56,051 bases of DNA from Calditrichia bacterium (GTDB lineage: Bacteria; Calditrichota; Calditrichia; RBG-13-44-9; J075): NCBI GenBank assembly GCA_028284445.1, contig JANQRS010000064.1:1-56051 (forward strand), given 5' to 3'. The translations under genes and the position numbers were made by a program. A model generated the notes under the pieces. It did not search any database. It was not told where the DNA came from and saw nothing but the letters and a program-made list of their open reading frames with translations. Of the stretch, positions 6,811-15,191 are shown one piece after another; within the stretch, counting starts at the first letter, position 1; every line of letters begins with the position of its first letter.

Positions 6811-9238
6811 GGTCAAATGCCTTCTTTTTTGCCAGCTTATCGATGGCTTTCATTAAATTACCGTTATGTTCAGCTAATTGCTGTTCGAGGTCGTTGTTTT
6901 CTTCACGATTGGTCGTGAACAAGTAGTGGTCGTAGTCGCTGGTGTCGATTTTCAGCACGGTATTGTGGCCGTCGCGGTCGAGAAAAAATTCGCCGCGGCT
7001 CAGGCTGCTGATCAGTGCCAACTCGTGATCGCTATAGCCAAATGCCCGGCTCAGCGATTCCAGCTGTTTGGGTTGATGCGCCAGAATGAAGTGATTCAGT
7101 GCATTGTCCTTAATCGGTGTCGAAAAGCTTGCTGATTCAATATCATCAATTGACTGCGAAATCGCAAAAATTCCTGCCCCCATCTTGCGGGAGGTGCGAA
7201 AAAGCTCCACCACCAGATGGCCAATGCTGGTATTGTCATCGAGTACTTTCCACAGCTCATCCGCGAAAATGACCTTCTTCTCGGTCAGGTTCCGCTCCAT
7301 CAACTCCCAGAGAAGGCCGGTGATAATGATGGCAATGATGCCCTGCAGATCCGGATGGTTTTCCAGCCCTTTTAGATCGAAGCATACCAGGTCTTCGCGA
7401 ATGTCAATCATGCCGTCAGCGCAGAGAAACTGGCTGTATTCGCCGTGGGTATAAATGTACATCTTGCGTGCAAGCAGCTTCACGTCGACATAGCCTTCCT
7501 CATCCTTTTGCTGGGCGAAGAAGTGCACAAAGGTTTTCAGATTGCGCTTGCCGCGATATTCCGTGACATATTTTTCGAGCACCTTACTGACAAAGGCCTG
7601 CTCGACCTTGGAAAGCGAATCTTCTCCCCTCTCGAGAATCAGCTTTTCAATAAAAGCGCGCAGGAAAAGCTGCTTCTTCGTGTCGAAATTCTTGCCTACT
7701 AACGCAAAGGGGTTTAGCGGAATTGGATTATCGATGTTCAACTCGATATAGCGGCCGTTAAGCAGCTTGATCATCTTTTTATAGCTGCCGCCAATATTCC
7801 CGACACCACCGACATCGAGGCCAAATACTTTCACGCCCTGTTCCAGCATTTGCAATAGCATTGCCTGCATCAGGTAGCTTTTGCCGGTGCCGGTGGGACC
7901 GATAATGATCGCGTTCCAGCTATTCAGGCGCGGATCAAAATAGTCGAAGAGAATCGGTTCATCATTGCGATTCTTCACGACAATACCGCGATGATACCCG
8001 CGATTAAAATTGGAAAGATTTATGAAATGGGATGCATTGCTGGTTTTGACCAGCAAACGATGATAGTTTTCAGCGGAATTACCGGGCAGACAGCTTACAA
8101 AAATTGGCAGAACATCGACCGTTTCCAAGACAGCCTGGCCTTTTTCCATACTGCGAAATGCCTGATCAGCACGATTGATCTTGTCGTTCAGTTGCTCAAT
8201 ATCGGTATCATAGATGATCACGTTGAGGGTCGTCACTGCCAACTTCTTATGCTGCTGATAGATCTCATCGAGCAGCTCATTGAGTTCCCGGTAGCGCACC
8301 TCGCTGCGCCGTCCTTCGCGGTTCTGGGAGAAATTCGCCATGAAGCGCGTGAAGTTCAGCTTCCGTGACAGTCGTGCGGTTTCCTTTTCCATGTCAACAT
8401 TCTGGGTAGAGAGTACCACCCGATGCGGAAAAGGCAAATTGTGCATCAATGGGAACAGGAAAGGTAACGGAATGCCATTTAATGAAAAATGCGAGCGGGT
8501 CACTTCCGGCAGCAGGCTCATTGACAAACAGGCGACGTACTGATTGCCGATTTTCAGATAGCCTTTTTCGACTTCGTAGTCACGTGCAATCAACTCGTTA
8601 TTGGTCGCAAGTCCGCTCAGGCGACGCTCCAGCTTATCGTTGGTCAAATTCAACGACTGGTAGAGTACATCTGTCAGTTCGACATTCTCCAGGCGACGCA
8701 GTTTAACGCCGACCCGCTCGATGCTGGCGCGAATGGTCTTTAAATCATTTTCGCGAGTGTGAACCAGACGCTCATGCTCTTCTCTCAGGCGTTGCACAAT
8801 GCTGGTCCCGGAAAAAGAAATATTGAAGGGATTCTTGAGAATTTTACCGGCGTCGAGGTCTACAAATAGATACATCCGGCAGCGCAAATACTTATAAAGA
8901 GAGAAGTACTGGTGCCGGTTAAATTTGAAGTAGTTCAGGATGGAATCATCGCTGTATTCCAGTTCCTGATCATAAGGATAATAGTCAAACTTGTAGTAGA
9001 ACTGCAAATTAACATGCGGCTCAAAACTGTTGAGTGTATTTTCGAGGGTCGCCGCCAACGCATCATAGTCAGCCCTGGAGAGTCCCATATTGTCGCGAGC
9101 CTGGATTTCAAATCCGGCCACAAAGTTGCCATTCTTCTTGATAACAAAATTATCGAGGATATCAAGATATGGCAGGTGCTTCGCGAGAGACGCGCGATAA
9201 CGGTATGACTGCCGCTCGTTTAGACGGGTAAAATTCAT
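6803..9238 (-). CDS. virB4: VirB4/TraG-like T4SS ATPase
   Basis: This is the 811-residue conserved T4SS motor. The N-terminal domain is of CagE/TrbE/VirB type (about 1-400). The Walker A motif GPTGTGKS is at 447-454, the Walker B is in VIFADELWKV near 660, and a conserved glutamine stretch FAISQSIDDI follows. VirB4 powers pilin extraction and substrate transfer at the inner membrane. The length is in the usual 780-850 range and all catalytic elements look intact. It overlaps virB3 by 4 nt (ATGA type). Confidence 0.93.
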   Translation of the reverse strand: MNFTRLNERQSYRYRASLAKHLPYLDILDNFVIKKNGNFVAGFEIQARDNMGLSRADYDALAATLENTLNSFEPHVNLQFYYKFDYYPYDQELEYSDDSILNYFKFNRHQYFSLYKYLRCRMYLFVDLDAGKILKNPFNISFSGTSIVQRLREEHERLVHTRENDLKTIRASIERVGVKLRRLENVELTDVLYQSLNLTNDKLERRLSGLATNNELIARDYEVEKGYLKIGNQYVACLSMSLLPEVTRSHFSLNGIPLPFLFPLMHNLPFPHRVVLSTQNVDMEKETARLSRKLNFTRFMANFSQNREGRRSEVRYRELNELLDEIYQQHKKLAVTTLNVIIYDTDIEQLNDKINRADQAFRSMEKGQAVLETVDVLPIFVSCLPGNSAENYHRLLVKTSNASHFINLSNFNRGYHRGIVVKNRNDEPILFDYFDPRLNSWNAIIIGPTGTGKSYLMQAMLLQMLEQGVKVFGLDVGGVGNIGGSYKKMIKLLNGRYIELNIDNPIPLNPFALVGKNFDTKKQLFLRAFIEKLILERGEDSLSKVEQAFVSKVLEKYVTEYRGKRNLKTFVHFFAQQKDEEGYVDVKLLARKMYIYTHGEYSQFLCADGMIDIREDLVCFDLKGLENHPDLQGIIAIIITGLLWELMERNLTEKKVIFADELWKVLDDNTSIGHLVVELFRTSRKMGAGIFAISQSIDDIESASFSTPIKDNALNHFILAHQPKQLESLSRAFGYSDHELALISSLSRGEFFLDRDGHNTVLKIDTSDYDHYLFTTNREENNDLEQQLAEHNGNLMKAIDKLAKKKAFDHD

Positions 9239-9576
9239 CGTGCGCGATGCTCCCTTTGATTATCAGAATGTGACTCAGCAGCGGTTTTGCCATAGCGCTG
9301 TTCATCCAATACATAGGCGGACAGGCGGGTTGGCCAAACGAAGCGCGATAGGACAAAGGAAGCCAGACCGTAATCAAAGGTCGATACCCGGCCGGCAAGG
9401 CGGAAGATAACGATCAGCACGACTTCAAGCGCCAGAATGAAGATGACATTCCAGTCGAAGACCGTAAAAATCGGGAAAAGGATCAGCGGCAAGCCAATCA
9501 ATATGAAGATCTCGATGATACTCATGCCCGCAATCTGTCCGCGGTCCTGAATATCACGATAACACTTTTCCATCAC
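9235..9576 (-). CDS. virB3: VirB3-like small membrane protein
   Basis: This 113-residue protein has two closely spaced hydrophobic helices (about 18-40 and 43-62) and a basic, hydrophilic C-terminus. It overlaps virB4 by four bases. Size, topology and position directly before virB4 identify a VirB3/TrbD-type protein; family motifs are weak in all such proteins. VirB3 associates with VirB4 and VirB6 in the inner membrane. Confidence 0.7.
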   Translation of the reverse strand: MMEKCYRDIQDRGQIAGMSIIEIFILIGLPLILFPIFTVFDWNVIFILALEVVLIVIFRLAGRVSTFDYGLASFVLSRFVWPTRLSAYVLDEQRYGKTAAESHSDNQREHRAR

Positions 9577-9688
9577 AGTAATCCGTCAACAAATCGTTAT
9601 CGTCCGGCCTCATGCCAATCAATTTCAGGCGGCCATGCCTGATCAGATACAAAAGAAAAAGTCAATGAACATTAATGCCTGGCATTCA

Positions 9689-9702
9689 AAAAACGCGTTT
9701 TT
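9689..9702. promoter_or_regulatory. 14-bp perfect palindrome between virB2 and virB3
   Basis: The sequence AAAAACGCGTTTTT is a perfect palindrome in the 194-nt gap between the pilin-like gene and virB3. It is flanked by TGGCA on both sides as a direct repeat. It could be an operator or an RNA processing hairpin that sets pilin stoichiometry. No further evidence is available. Confidence 0.35.
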
Positions 9703-9770
9703 GCCTTTGGCATCATGCTCACGCGCACGAATTTTTCAAAACATTTCCAAATAATGCATTTTTATACAAT

Positions 9771-10007
9771 TTAGAATGATGCACCAGGTACAAAGGATAT
9801 CAGGGTGGAAACGATGAAGCGTGCACCAAAGATGATTATAGCAGCGATTGTTACCCCAATGAGCTGGCGCTTGGCTTTTTCGTGACGGCCGCCGTCTGCA
9901 CTTGCCATATTCAGACCGGCAATGATCAGGGCAATAACCAGCACAGGTGAAGCGAGAAGCGTCAAGGCCTGGGTAATGTTCTCGAGTGATTGAAGAATAG
10001 TCTGCAT
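9771..10007 (-). CDS. virB2: VirB2-like pilin, signal-less type
   Basis: This 78-residue protein has two hydrophobic helices (about 13-36 and 48-70) joined by a short charged loop (ASADGGRHEKAKRQ). That is the TrbC/VirB2 and T4SS_pilin layout. A strong AGGAGG six bases before the ATG fixes the start, so the long signal peptide of classical VirB2 is absent; the protein resembles short pilin-like forms described in Gram-positive T4SS. The adjacent 194-nt non-coding gap may allow separate, higher expression. Confidence 0.72.
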   Translation of the reverse strand: MQTILQSLENITQALTLLASPVLVIALIIAGLNMASADGGRHEKAKRQLIGVTIAAIIIFGARFIVSTLISFVPGASF

Positions 10008-10041
10008 GAGATACCTCCTACTTATTTTGATCCGGAAATAA

Positions 10042-11910
10042 TTACTTTGTCACCAGATCTTCCAGTTTACTGGTGCCGGCCTTGCTGCCGGAATGGGGTC
10101 TTCCCCGGTCAGATCCATCTTCCCGCCTGCGAGCAAATCGCAGTAATTTGTCAAATTTGAAATAGCCTGTTTTCAGGACGCTGATATAGCGCGGCTGTCT
10201 GAAAAAGAGAATACATTTGCCCACTTCAAGATGGCGGAGAAAGTCGGGATCAGAAATATTCAGCTTCCCGGTATCTTTCTCGGTGTCAATTTTCCCGAAG
10301 CGGTTCAGCATCTCCTGGATACCTTCGGGATTGCCTAGCTGAAAGGCACATACGCCATTTGTGTGATCGATCAACTGCCCGACAAACTGGTGCGAAAGCC
10401 CGAGATCGGGATCATCCAGTTCCGCGAGTGATTGATTCGTGTAACAGACGCTCACCCCAATTGTGCGACTGTTTTGAAGCAGTTTGATAAACTCCGGTCC
10501 TGCAAAACGGGACATTCCATCGACAATGAGTAACCCATCTTCCGTATTGTAGTAGGTATCATTCATCGCGATGCGATTGAAGCTATAGATGAAGTCCTGG
10601 ATAATCAGACGACCCAGGAAGCGATTGGTCTCTTCATTGCTGTGCATCGGCAAGGTAAAATAGCAGTCCTTACGCCCGAGATATGCCTCTACGACATCAA
10701 TACCGGGGTCATTGGTATTTAAGAGCTGCGAATAGCCGGATTGGCAGAGATTCCGCAGGATGCCGATGAAGAATCCCATGTTGGTTTGAAAAGCATTATA
10801 GTCCTGCATGATCTCGTTCAGGCTGTTAACGAGATAATCATCTTCCATTCGCTCGGCATGTGTTGCCAATTTCTGTTTTGACGTAAAAAAATCAAGCAAA
10901 TCACGCAGGTTGAAGTGGCGATGCGTGTCTTCGAGGATCTGCAGAAATACGTCCAGCACCGTATCCAGTTTTTCGCGGCTGCTGGTTGAATAGAGCTGCC
11001 AATCGACACTGGCCATAATCTTATGCTTTACATCCGAGACAGATCCGCGCAACAAGGGATTATACGAATCCGACCGCGCCGGATCACCGGGATTGAAGTA
11101 GTAGATCTCGTGGCCTTGGGCCAATGAACTGGCAATCGTATAGAATTTGTCAATGTTGGAACGGGTGGCCTTACCATCCAACACGAAGGTCGGCACGTTG
11201 CGCTGCACTTGCTGAAACCAGATCGGCTGAATAATACTTTCTGTTTTCCCGCTACCCGGTCCGCCGATGATCTGCAAATGGCCCTTCAGCCAATTTTTAT
11301 GTGCATAGAGCGGGCGTCCCTGCTTGTTGAGATCAAGTCCCATGAAAATCTGGTCAGGCCGGGCACCTTCTGCAAAACGAATAATATCAACTTCACGAAT
11401 TGCTTTGTCCCGCAATCGGGCCGCATGATTAATCGTGTAATACGTCCCGATAAGACGATAGAGAAGATTTGTTAGAAAAATTACCGGAATGAAACAGAGA
11501 TAGGCGGACCAGAGGAAGTCCCAGATATTGATCAGCGTACCACCGCGGACGTAATATATAAAACGGTTCAGCGGACTAACAAACCAATTGAAAGTGCGGG
11601 CAAAGTCGTTATAGATTGAGATAAAATAAGTGCCCAGATCACGGGCTGCTGCCATAAACGAACCGCTGAACTGTAGAAAATCGATAAAGCGGACGGTTAG
11701 GTACCACAGCAATAAAAGTGGTACTACAATTTTAACCGCTTTTAGAATCCATTCTTTACGCTTTTGAACGGTGAGATTATAACGCTTGAAAATGGTAGGT
11801 TGAAATAGATATTCAAAGGTTTTATCCGCCAGATACCAGGGCAGCAAAAATGGCAGCATCACTAAACTGGCAAGGAATTTAAGGAAGATTTTCAATCGTT
11901 TATCCTGCAA
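10042..11910 (-). CDS. virD4: VirD4/TraG-type coupling ATPase with altered Walker B
   Basis: This 622-residue protein has several N-terminal transmembrane helices (about 8-30, 57-80, 130-155) and a FtsK/VirD4-type ATPase domain. The Walker A motif GGPGSGKT is at 216-223. The Walker B is LLIVDG at 460-465, where the usual catalytic Glu is Gly465. The following RTIGVSVCYTNQSLAELDD matches the motif 3 region of TraD/TraG proteins. Coupling proteins recruit substrates to the T4SS. The first start is a TTG at 11910 with a stop just upstream; a second TTG at 11895 has a better-spaced AGGA. It is the first gene of the operon. Confidence 0.85.
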   Translation of the reverse strand: MQDKRLKIFLKFLASLVMLPFLLPWYLADKTFEYLFQPTIFKRYNLTVQKRKEWILKAVKIVVPLLLLWYLTVRFIDFLQFSGSFMAAARDLGTYFISIYNDFARTFNWFVSPLNRFIYYVRGGTLINIWDFLWSAYLCFIPVIFLTNLLYRLIGTYYTINHAARLRDKAIREVDIIRFAEGARPDQIFMGLDLNKQGRPLYAHKNWLKGHLQIIGGPGSGKTESIIQPIWFQQVQRNVPTFVLDGKATRSNIDKFYTIASSLAQGHEIYYFNPGDPARSDSYNPLLRGSVSDVKHKIMASVDWQLYSTSSREKLDTVLDVFLQILEDTHRHFNLRDLLDFFTSKQKLATHAERMEDDYLVNSLNEIMQDYNAFQTNMGFFIGILRNLCQSGYSQLLNTNDPGIDVVEAYLGRKDCYFTLPMHSNEETNRFLGRLIIQDFIYSFNRIAMNDTYYNTEDGLLIVDGMSRFAGPEFIKLLQNSRTIGVSVCYTNQSLAELDDPDLGLSHQFVGQLIDHTNGVCAFQLGNPEGIQEMLNRFGKIDTEKDTGKLNISDPDFLRHLEVGKCILFFRQPRYISVLKTGYFKFDKLLRFARRREDGSDRGRPHSGSKAGTSKLEDLVTK

Positions 11911-12480
11911 TTTCTACAAATTCAACTAAAAACTGCAGGCAACACCCGATGTGGCTTCAAACGTGATTTCCCACATCCTGGTATGGCCCTTCGTCTCCAA
12001 TGACGCTCATCAGGTTATCAATCAGTCATGCTGATTGACAGATCTACAACAACAGCAATATTGGCCTTGCACAGACATCGGTTAACAATATCTATGGTCG
12101 CTAAGTAACAGGTAATTCAACCTAAATTAACATTCATAAACTATTCAATTTTATAACGTTGCGGTGATAGGTCTGTCTGTTGTAAGCTTTTGCTGCCAGT
12201 GTTTACCATTGTTTGGCGTGTGATATCTTATCTAAGGCCAATATCATGAATTAGCGATGTGATGTCAAGCGAATTTTGGCGGTTTGCGGGCAAAAATCAA
12301 ATCTTTTTGGAGGGACGCAATGACATACGTCACATAAGTAGCGCACCTCGAAGGTTTATAGATAAGGGACGCTGCCTTACGGCGGGTGACAACTATTTAA
12401 AAGACTTCCACGACCTTTTTTTTGAACCACAGCAACTCCTTTTGCAGTAGTTTTTCCAGTATTAGAAGATATTTAAACAG
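11911..12480. other. 570-nt intergenic region upstream of the T4SS operon
   Basis: No convincing gene is seen. It lies between the start of the T4SS operon and the end of the signalling cassette, both on the minus strand, so it should hold the T4SS promoter and leader. A 7-bp inverted pair (GATGTGG with CCACATC) occurs on the minus strand about 55 nt before the first gene, followed by a five-T run. That is a possible attenuator but weak. Confidence 0.6.
12150..12179 (-). promoter_or_regulatory. Candidate sigma-70 promoter for T4SS operon
   Basis: On the minus strand, CAGACA (12179-12174) and TATAAA (12155-12150) are separated by 18 nt. The same spacing is seen at the two better promoters in this window. 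The -35 matches consensus at four of six positions. It would give a leader of about 230 nt. Confidence 0.3.
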
Positions 12481-13476
12481 CTACTTTATCTTCTCCTTAT
12501 TGTAGTAGTCGGGATAGAGCTCCTTGATGCAGCCCGGACAAAGGCTATGACTAAATTGGGCGTCTGAATTTTCCGTTATATATTTCTCAAGTTTCTGCCA
12601 ATATCCACCATCATCACGAATACTTTTACATTGTGCACAGATCGGAATCAATCCACTCAAGGTATTGATGGTCGCAAGTGCCTCTTGCAATTCCTTTATC
12701 AGGCTTTCTTTTTCTTTCTCCGCTCGAATCCGGGCGGTGATTTCCCGAATCATGGATAGCACTTCGCCATCCCCTGCCGCAGTCATACGATTTTCGAAAT
12801 ACAGTGGCTCGTCGCGATGGCTCATGGTAAACTGAAAGACCTGAACAGTGCCGGACTCCCGCGCTTTGCCAAGATATTCCATGGTCAGTTCGCAAACATC
12901 AGCAGGCAGAAATTCGCTAATATTCTGCCCGCGAAAGTCGCGATTCAACACCGGCCAGCTGCTTCCCGCCTGACTAACGTGCGATACAGTGCCATCGTTC
13001 TTCAACTGTAGCATCAAATCAGGTACTGCCGCCAGGATTGCTGAATTTGTGGCCTCACTCAGACGAAGCTTTTCTTCAGCTATTCGCTTGGCTTCCTTGA
13101 GCGCATTCTCGTTGAGGATCTGAGAGATAACTGAGGGCATCAATTCAAGATAGTCACTTTCTTTCAGCAAATAGTCCGCTGCGCCCAACTTCAATGCCTC
13201 CACAGCAACTTTCTCACTGCCGCTTGCCGTCAGCATGATTGTCGGTGGCAATACTCCTTCCTCGGAAAGGATTCGAATCACCTCCAGGCCGTCAAAAACC
13301 GGTAAATTGTAATCGACGACCAGCGCATCAAAATGTCCGGAACGATACTTATTCAAACCTTCAGCACCATTGCGGGCAATCTCTACCCGGTAACCGATTT
13401 TTTCCAGACGCCCCTGAAAAATACGTGCCAGTACTCGATCATCTTCAATATATAAAACAGTGGTTTCGCCCCTCAT
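12481..13476 (-). CDS. Receiver-PAS protein with C-terminal cysteine domain
   Basis: This 331-residue protein has an N-terminal response-regulator receiver (Asp55 in VVDYNLP, TASGS switch Thr) and a PAS-like sensor (about 140-245). A short coiled coil leads to a C-terminal domain with two CxxC pairs (CAQC and CPGC) around RDDGGYW and SHSLC motifs. I recall this C-terminal unit from many receiver/PAS proteins without an assigned activity; the cysteines probably bind metal. There is no kinase or DNA-binding domain. SD GGAGG precedes the ATG. It ends a cassette with the two genes upstream. Confidence 0.85.
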   Translation of the reverse strand: MRGETTVLYIEDDRVLARIFQGRLEKIGYRVEIARNGAEGLNKYRSGHFDALVVDYNLPVFDGLEVIRILSEEGVLPPTIMLTASGSEKVAVEALKLGAADYLLKESDYLELMPSVISQILNENALKEAKRIAEEKLRLSEATNSAILAAVPDLMLQLKNDGTVSHVSQAGSSWPVLNRDFRGQNISEFLPADVCELTMEYLGKARESGTVQVFQFTMSHRDEPLYFENRMTAAGDGEVLSMIREITARIRAEKEKESLIKELQEALATINTLSGLIPICAQCKSIRDDGGYWQKLEKYITENSDAQFSHSLCPGCIKELYPDYYNKEKIK

Positions 13477-13509
13477 TTATCTACCTCCTTCGCGTATACG
13501 CTACGATAT

Positions 13510-13806
13510 TCACAGGACTGTGAGCGCCCGCAGCCTTTCAATTTCTTTGGTAATCCAGAGCCGGGGATCGAATATGGAACGCCCATCGACATCGACCACC
13601 CCAGCTAATACCACACGTCGGCCACAAGCGGGACAATCATTCAGAAATTGATGCACCCATTGACTATTGCGTAAATACAGCAAGATTGCATTGCTCATTT
13701 CCGCCTCCGGGACATCGCTTTCGTATTCTTCGCGACAATGATGGCAACGAAATCGCACCCGGACATTTTTCCAGGCTTGCTCATGAGGCCGAATTGCGTG
13801 CTTCAT
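13510..13806 (-). CDS. Small double zinc-ribbon protein
   Basis: This 98-residue protein has two CxxC knuckles (CHHC near residue 20 and CPAC near 60) separated by about 38 residues. This suggests one zinc-ribbon fold formed from both, with helical segments around it. It overlaps the 3' end of the histidine-kinase gene by 26 nt and has an AAGGTGG SD inside that gene, so its expression is probably coupled to the kinase. The function is unknown; an adaptor or metal/redox partner of the kinase is a reasonable guess. Confidence 0.7.
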   Translation of the reverse strand: MKHAIRPHEQAWKNVRVRFRCHHCREEYESDVPEAEMSNAILLYLRNSQWVHQFLNDCPACGRRVVLAGVVDVDGRSIFDPRLWITKEIERLRALTVL

Positions 13807-14956
13807 CGAAAGCCACCTTTCTCAAATGCCGGTTTTTTGGTATACGGATATTGACAACTGTTCCCTTGTCCAACTCGCTGTTAATCGCCAGTTGTCCACC
13901 AAGAGACTCAATGATCTCTTTAACGAGATGCAAGCCAATACCCAGTCCGCCCCCCATGAACTTCGAGAGAGAGCTGTGATGATATTTGCTCTCCTGCACC
14001 TCGTAAAAATCCGTGCAAACCTTCGATCGGTGTTCCTCGGCAATGCCAATTCCGGTATCTTCAATCGACAGATCCAGGGCATCACCTTCGAAGCGGGCCG
14101 CCAGTGTGACCTCTCCCCCATCGCGGGTAAACTTCAGCGAATTGGTGAGGATTTCTGTCACCAGTGTTTGAATCGCCAGCTCACTTGCGCCAATAAAGAT
14201 GGCATCTTCAACATGGCAGGCGAAACCAATATGCCGTCGATCGAACAAAGGGGTAATATTGGCAACAGTTTCCAAAATCACTTTTGAAACATCCACTTCC
14301 TCATCATCCATCTGCCAGCGCTTCCAGGTGATCCCGTCGAGCATATGCATCCGCTCTACCGCATGATTAAGATTGCGTACCGTCAGCTCCATACTTTGAA
14401 ACATAGAGCGCACGCCCGGTTCAAGCCCAACATCGGATTTCAACATTTCTAAATAGCCTTTGATGATTGTCAGCGGCGTACGGATCTCGTGGTTAGTAAT
14501 CGAGATAAACTTTTCTTTCATCTCATTCAATTCACGAAGCTGATTGGCATAGTCTACAAAACTGGCGCTACGCATTTGCCGGCGAATTCGATTCTCTGAT
14601 TTTTGAACCACCAGATGCAAATACTCCAGATCAACCGGTTTCATGACGAAGTCAACAGCCCCCAACTTCAGGGCTTCGACGGCAGCCTCGAGAGTCGCAT
14701 ATCCGGTCAACACGATAACATCAACGTCGCCATCGCGTTTCTTTAGCTGCCTCAGCAGACTGAGACCATCCATTTTCGGCATATTCAAATCGGTGATCAC
14801 CAACTGAAAATGCCGCTGTGTAAACATCTCATAAGCTTCACGTCCATTCGACGCGGTTTCCACATCGTATCCCCAACCGTCCAGTGCTGCTGCAAAAGAC
14901 TCACAAACCAGGGGATCATCATCTACGAAAAGAATGCGAAGACAATTGGTATCCAT
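13781..14956 (-). CDS. Receiver-histidine kinase hybrid
   Basis: This 391-residue protein has an N-terminal receiver domain (Asp56 in ITDLNMP; VLTGY; Lys106 in MKPVD). A linker leads to a HisKA dimerisation domain with His156 in NHEIRTPL, then a HATPase_c domain with N-box (TNSLKFT), G1 (DTGIGI) and G2 (GGGLGIGLHL). There is no transmembrane segment, so it is cytosolic. Receiver-first kinases usually respond to phosphotransfer from an upstream kinase. SD AGGGAGG precedes the ATG. It is the central enzyme of the cassette. Confidence 0.92.
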   Translation of the reverse strand: MDTNCLRILFVDDDPLVCESFAAALDGWGYDVETASNGREAYEMFTQRHFQLVITDLNMPKMDGLSLLRQLKKRDGDVDVIVLTGYATLEAAVEALKLGAVDFVMKPVDLEYLHLVVQKSENRIRRQMRSASFVDYANQLRELNEMKEKFISITNHEIRTPLTIIKGYLEMLKSDVGLEPGVRSMFQSMELTVRNLNHAVERMHMLDGITWKRWQMDDEEVDVSKVILETVANITPLFDRRHIGFACHVEDAIFIGASELAIQTLVTEILTNSLKFTRDGGEVTLAARFEGDALDLSIEDTGIGIAEEHRSKVCTDFYEVQESKYHHSSLSKFMGGGLGIGLHLVKEIIESLGGQLAINSELDKGTVVNIRIPKNRHLRKVAFDEARNSAS

Positions 14957-14966
14957 CTCTACCTCC

Positions 14967-15191
14967 CTAATATTGGTTTATCTGCTGGATAATAGCATCA
15001 AGCTGCTGTTTGATTTTGTCCAGGTAGCGCTGCTGCTCCTGATCTTCAGGCATTGAGTCCTGCAGAAGGTAGAGCGACGTACCTATCACATTGAGACGTG
15101 CACGGATAAACGAGATAAAATCCGGGGGGACTTCCTTATCGGATACCTTAATGGTAACCAGCGGGGGGTATTTCTTTTGTAGTGAACACAT
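14967..15191 (-). CDS. Stand-alone pseudo-dimerisation (HisKA-like) mini-protein
   Basis: This 74-residue protein starts at an ATG six nt after GGGAG (an in-frame TTG lies two codons upstream). Residues 22-74 align by eye with the HisKA helical hairpin of the kinase encoded next to it. SFIRARL (27-33) occupies the place of HEIRTPL, with Ser27 where the phospho-accepting His should be, Arg30 kept and Pro changed to Arg32. A second helix runs from about 50 to 74. It is only 10 nt upstream of the kinase gene. It may heterodimerise with or inhibit the kinase; this is inference from alignment by eye. Confidence 0.6.
   Translation of the reverse strand: MCSLQKKYPPLVTIKVSDKEVPPDFISFIRARLNVIGTSLYLLQDSMPEDQEQQRYLDKIKQQLDAIIQQINQY

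Noticed and set aside
382..11910. T4SS block as part of a prophage or transposon.
   Set aside because: No integrase, transposase, phage structural gene or attachment-site repeat is visible within the window; the left flank beyond base 1 is unknown, so an ICE cannot be fully excluded.
12290..12400. Plus-strand GGGCAAA...GGGACGCAA followed by a TGAC/GTCA hairpin and CATAA, resembling part of a c-di-GMP-I (GEMM) riboswitch; also a 5-codon frame (ATG at 12319) after GGAGG.
   Set aside because: No plus-strand gene follows for 12 kb, the first stem lacks the usual GNRA loop, and the second helix cannot be drawn convincingly. A covariance-model search (Infernal, RF01051) would settle it.
12481..13476. 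Diguanylate cyclase or histidine kinase output in the receiver-PAS protein.
   Set aside because: No GGDEF, H-box or ATP-binding motif; the C-terminus is a CxxC/CxxC domain instead.
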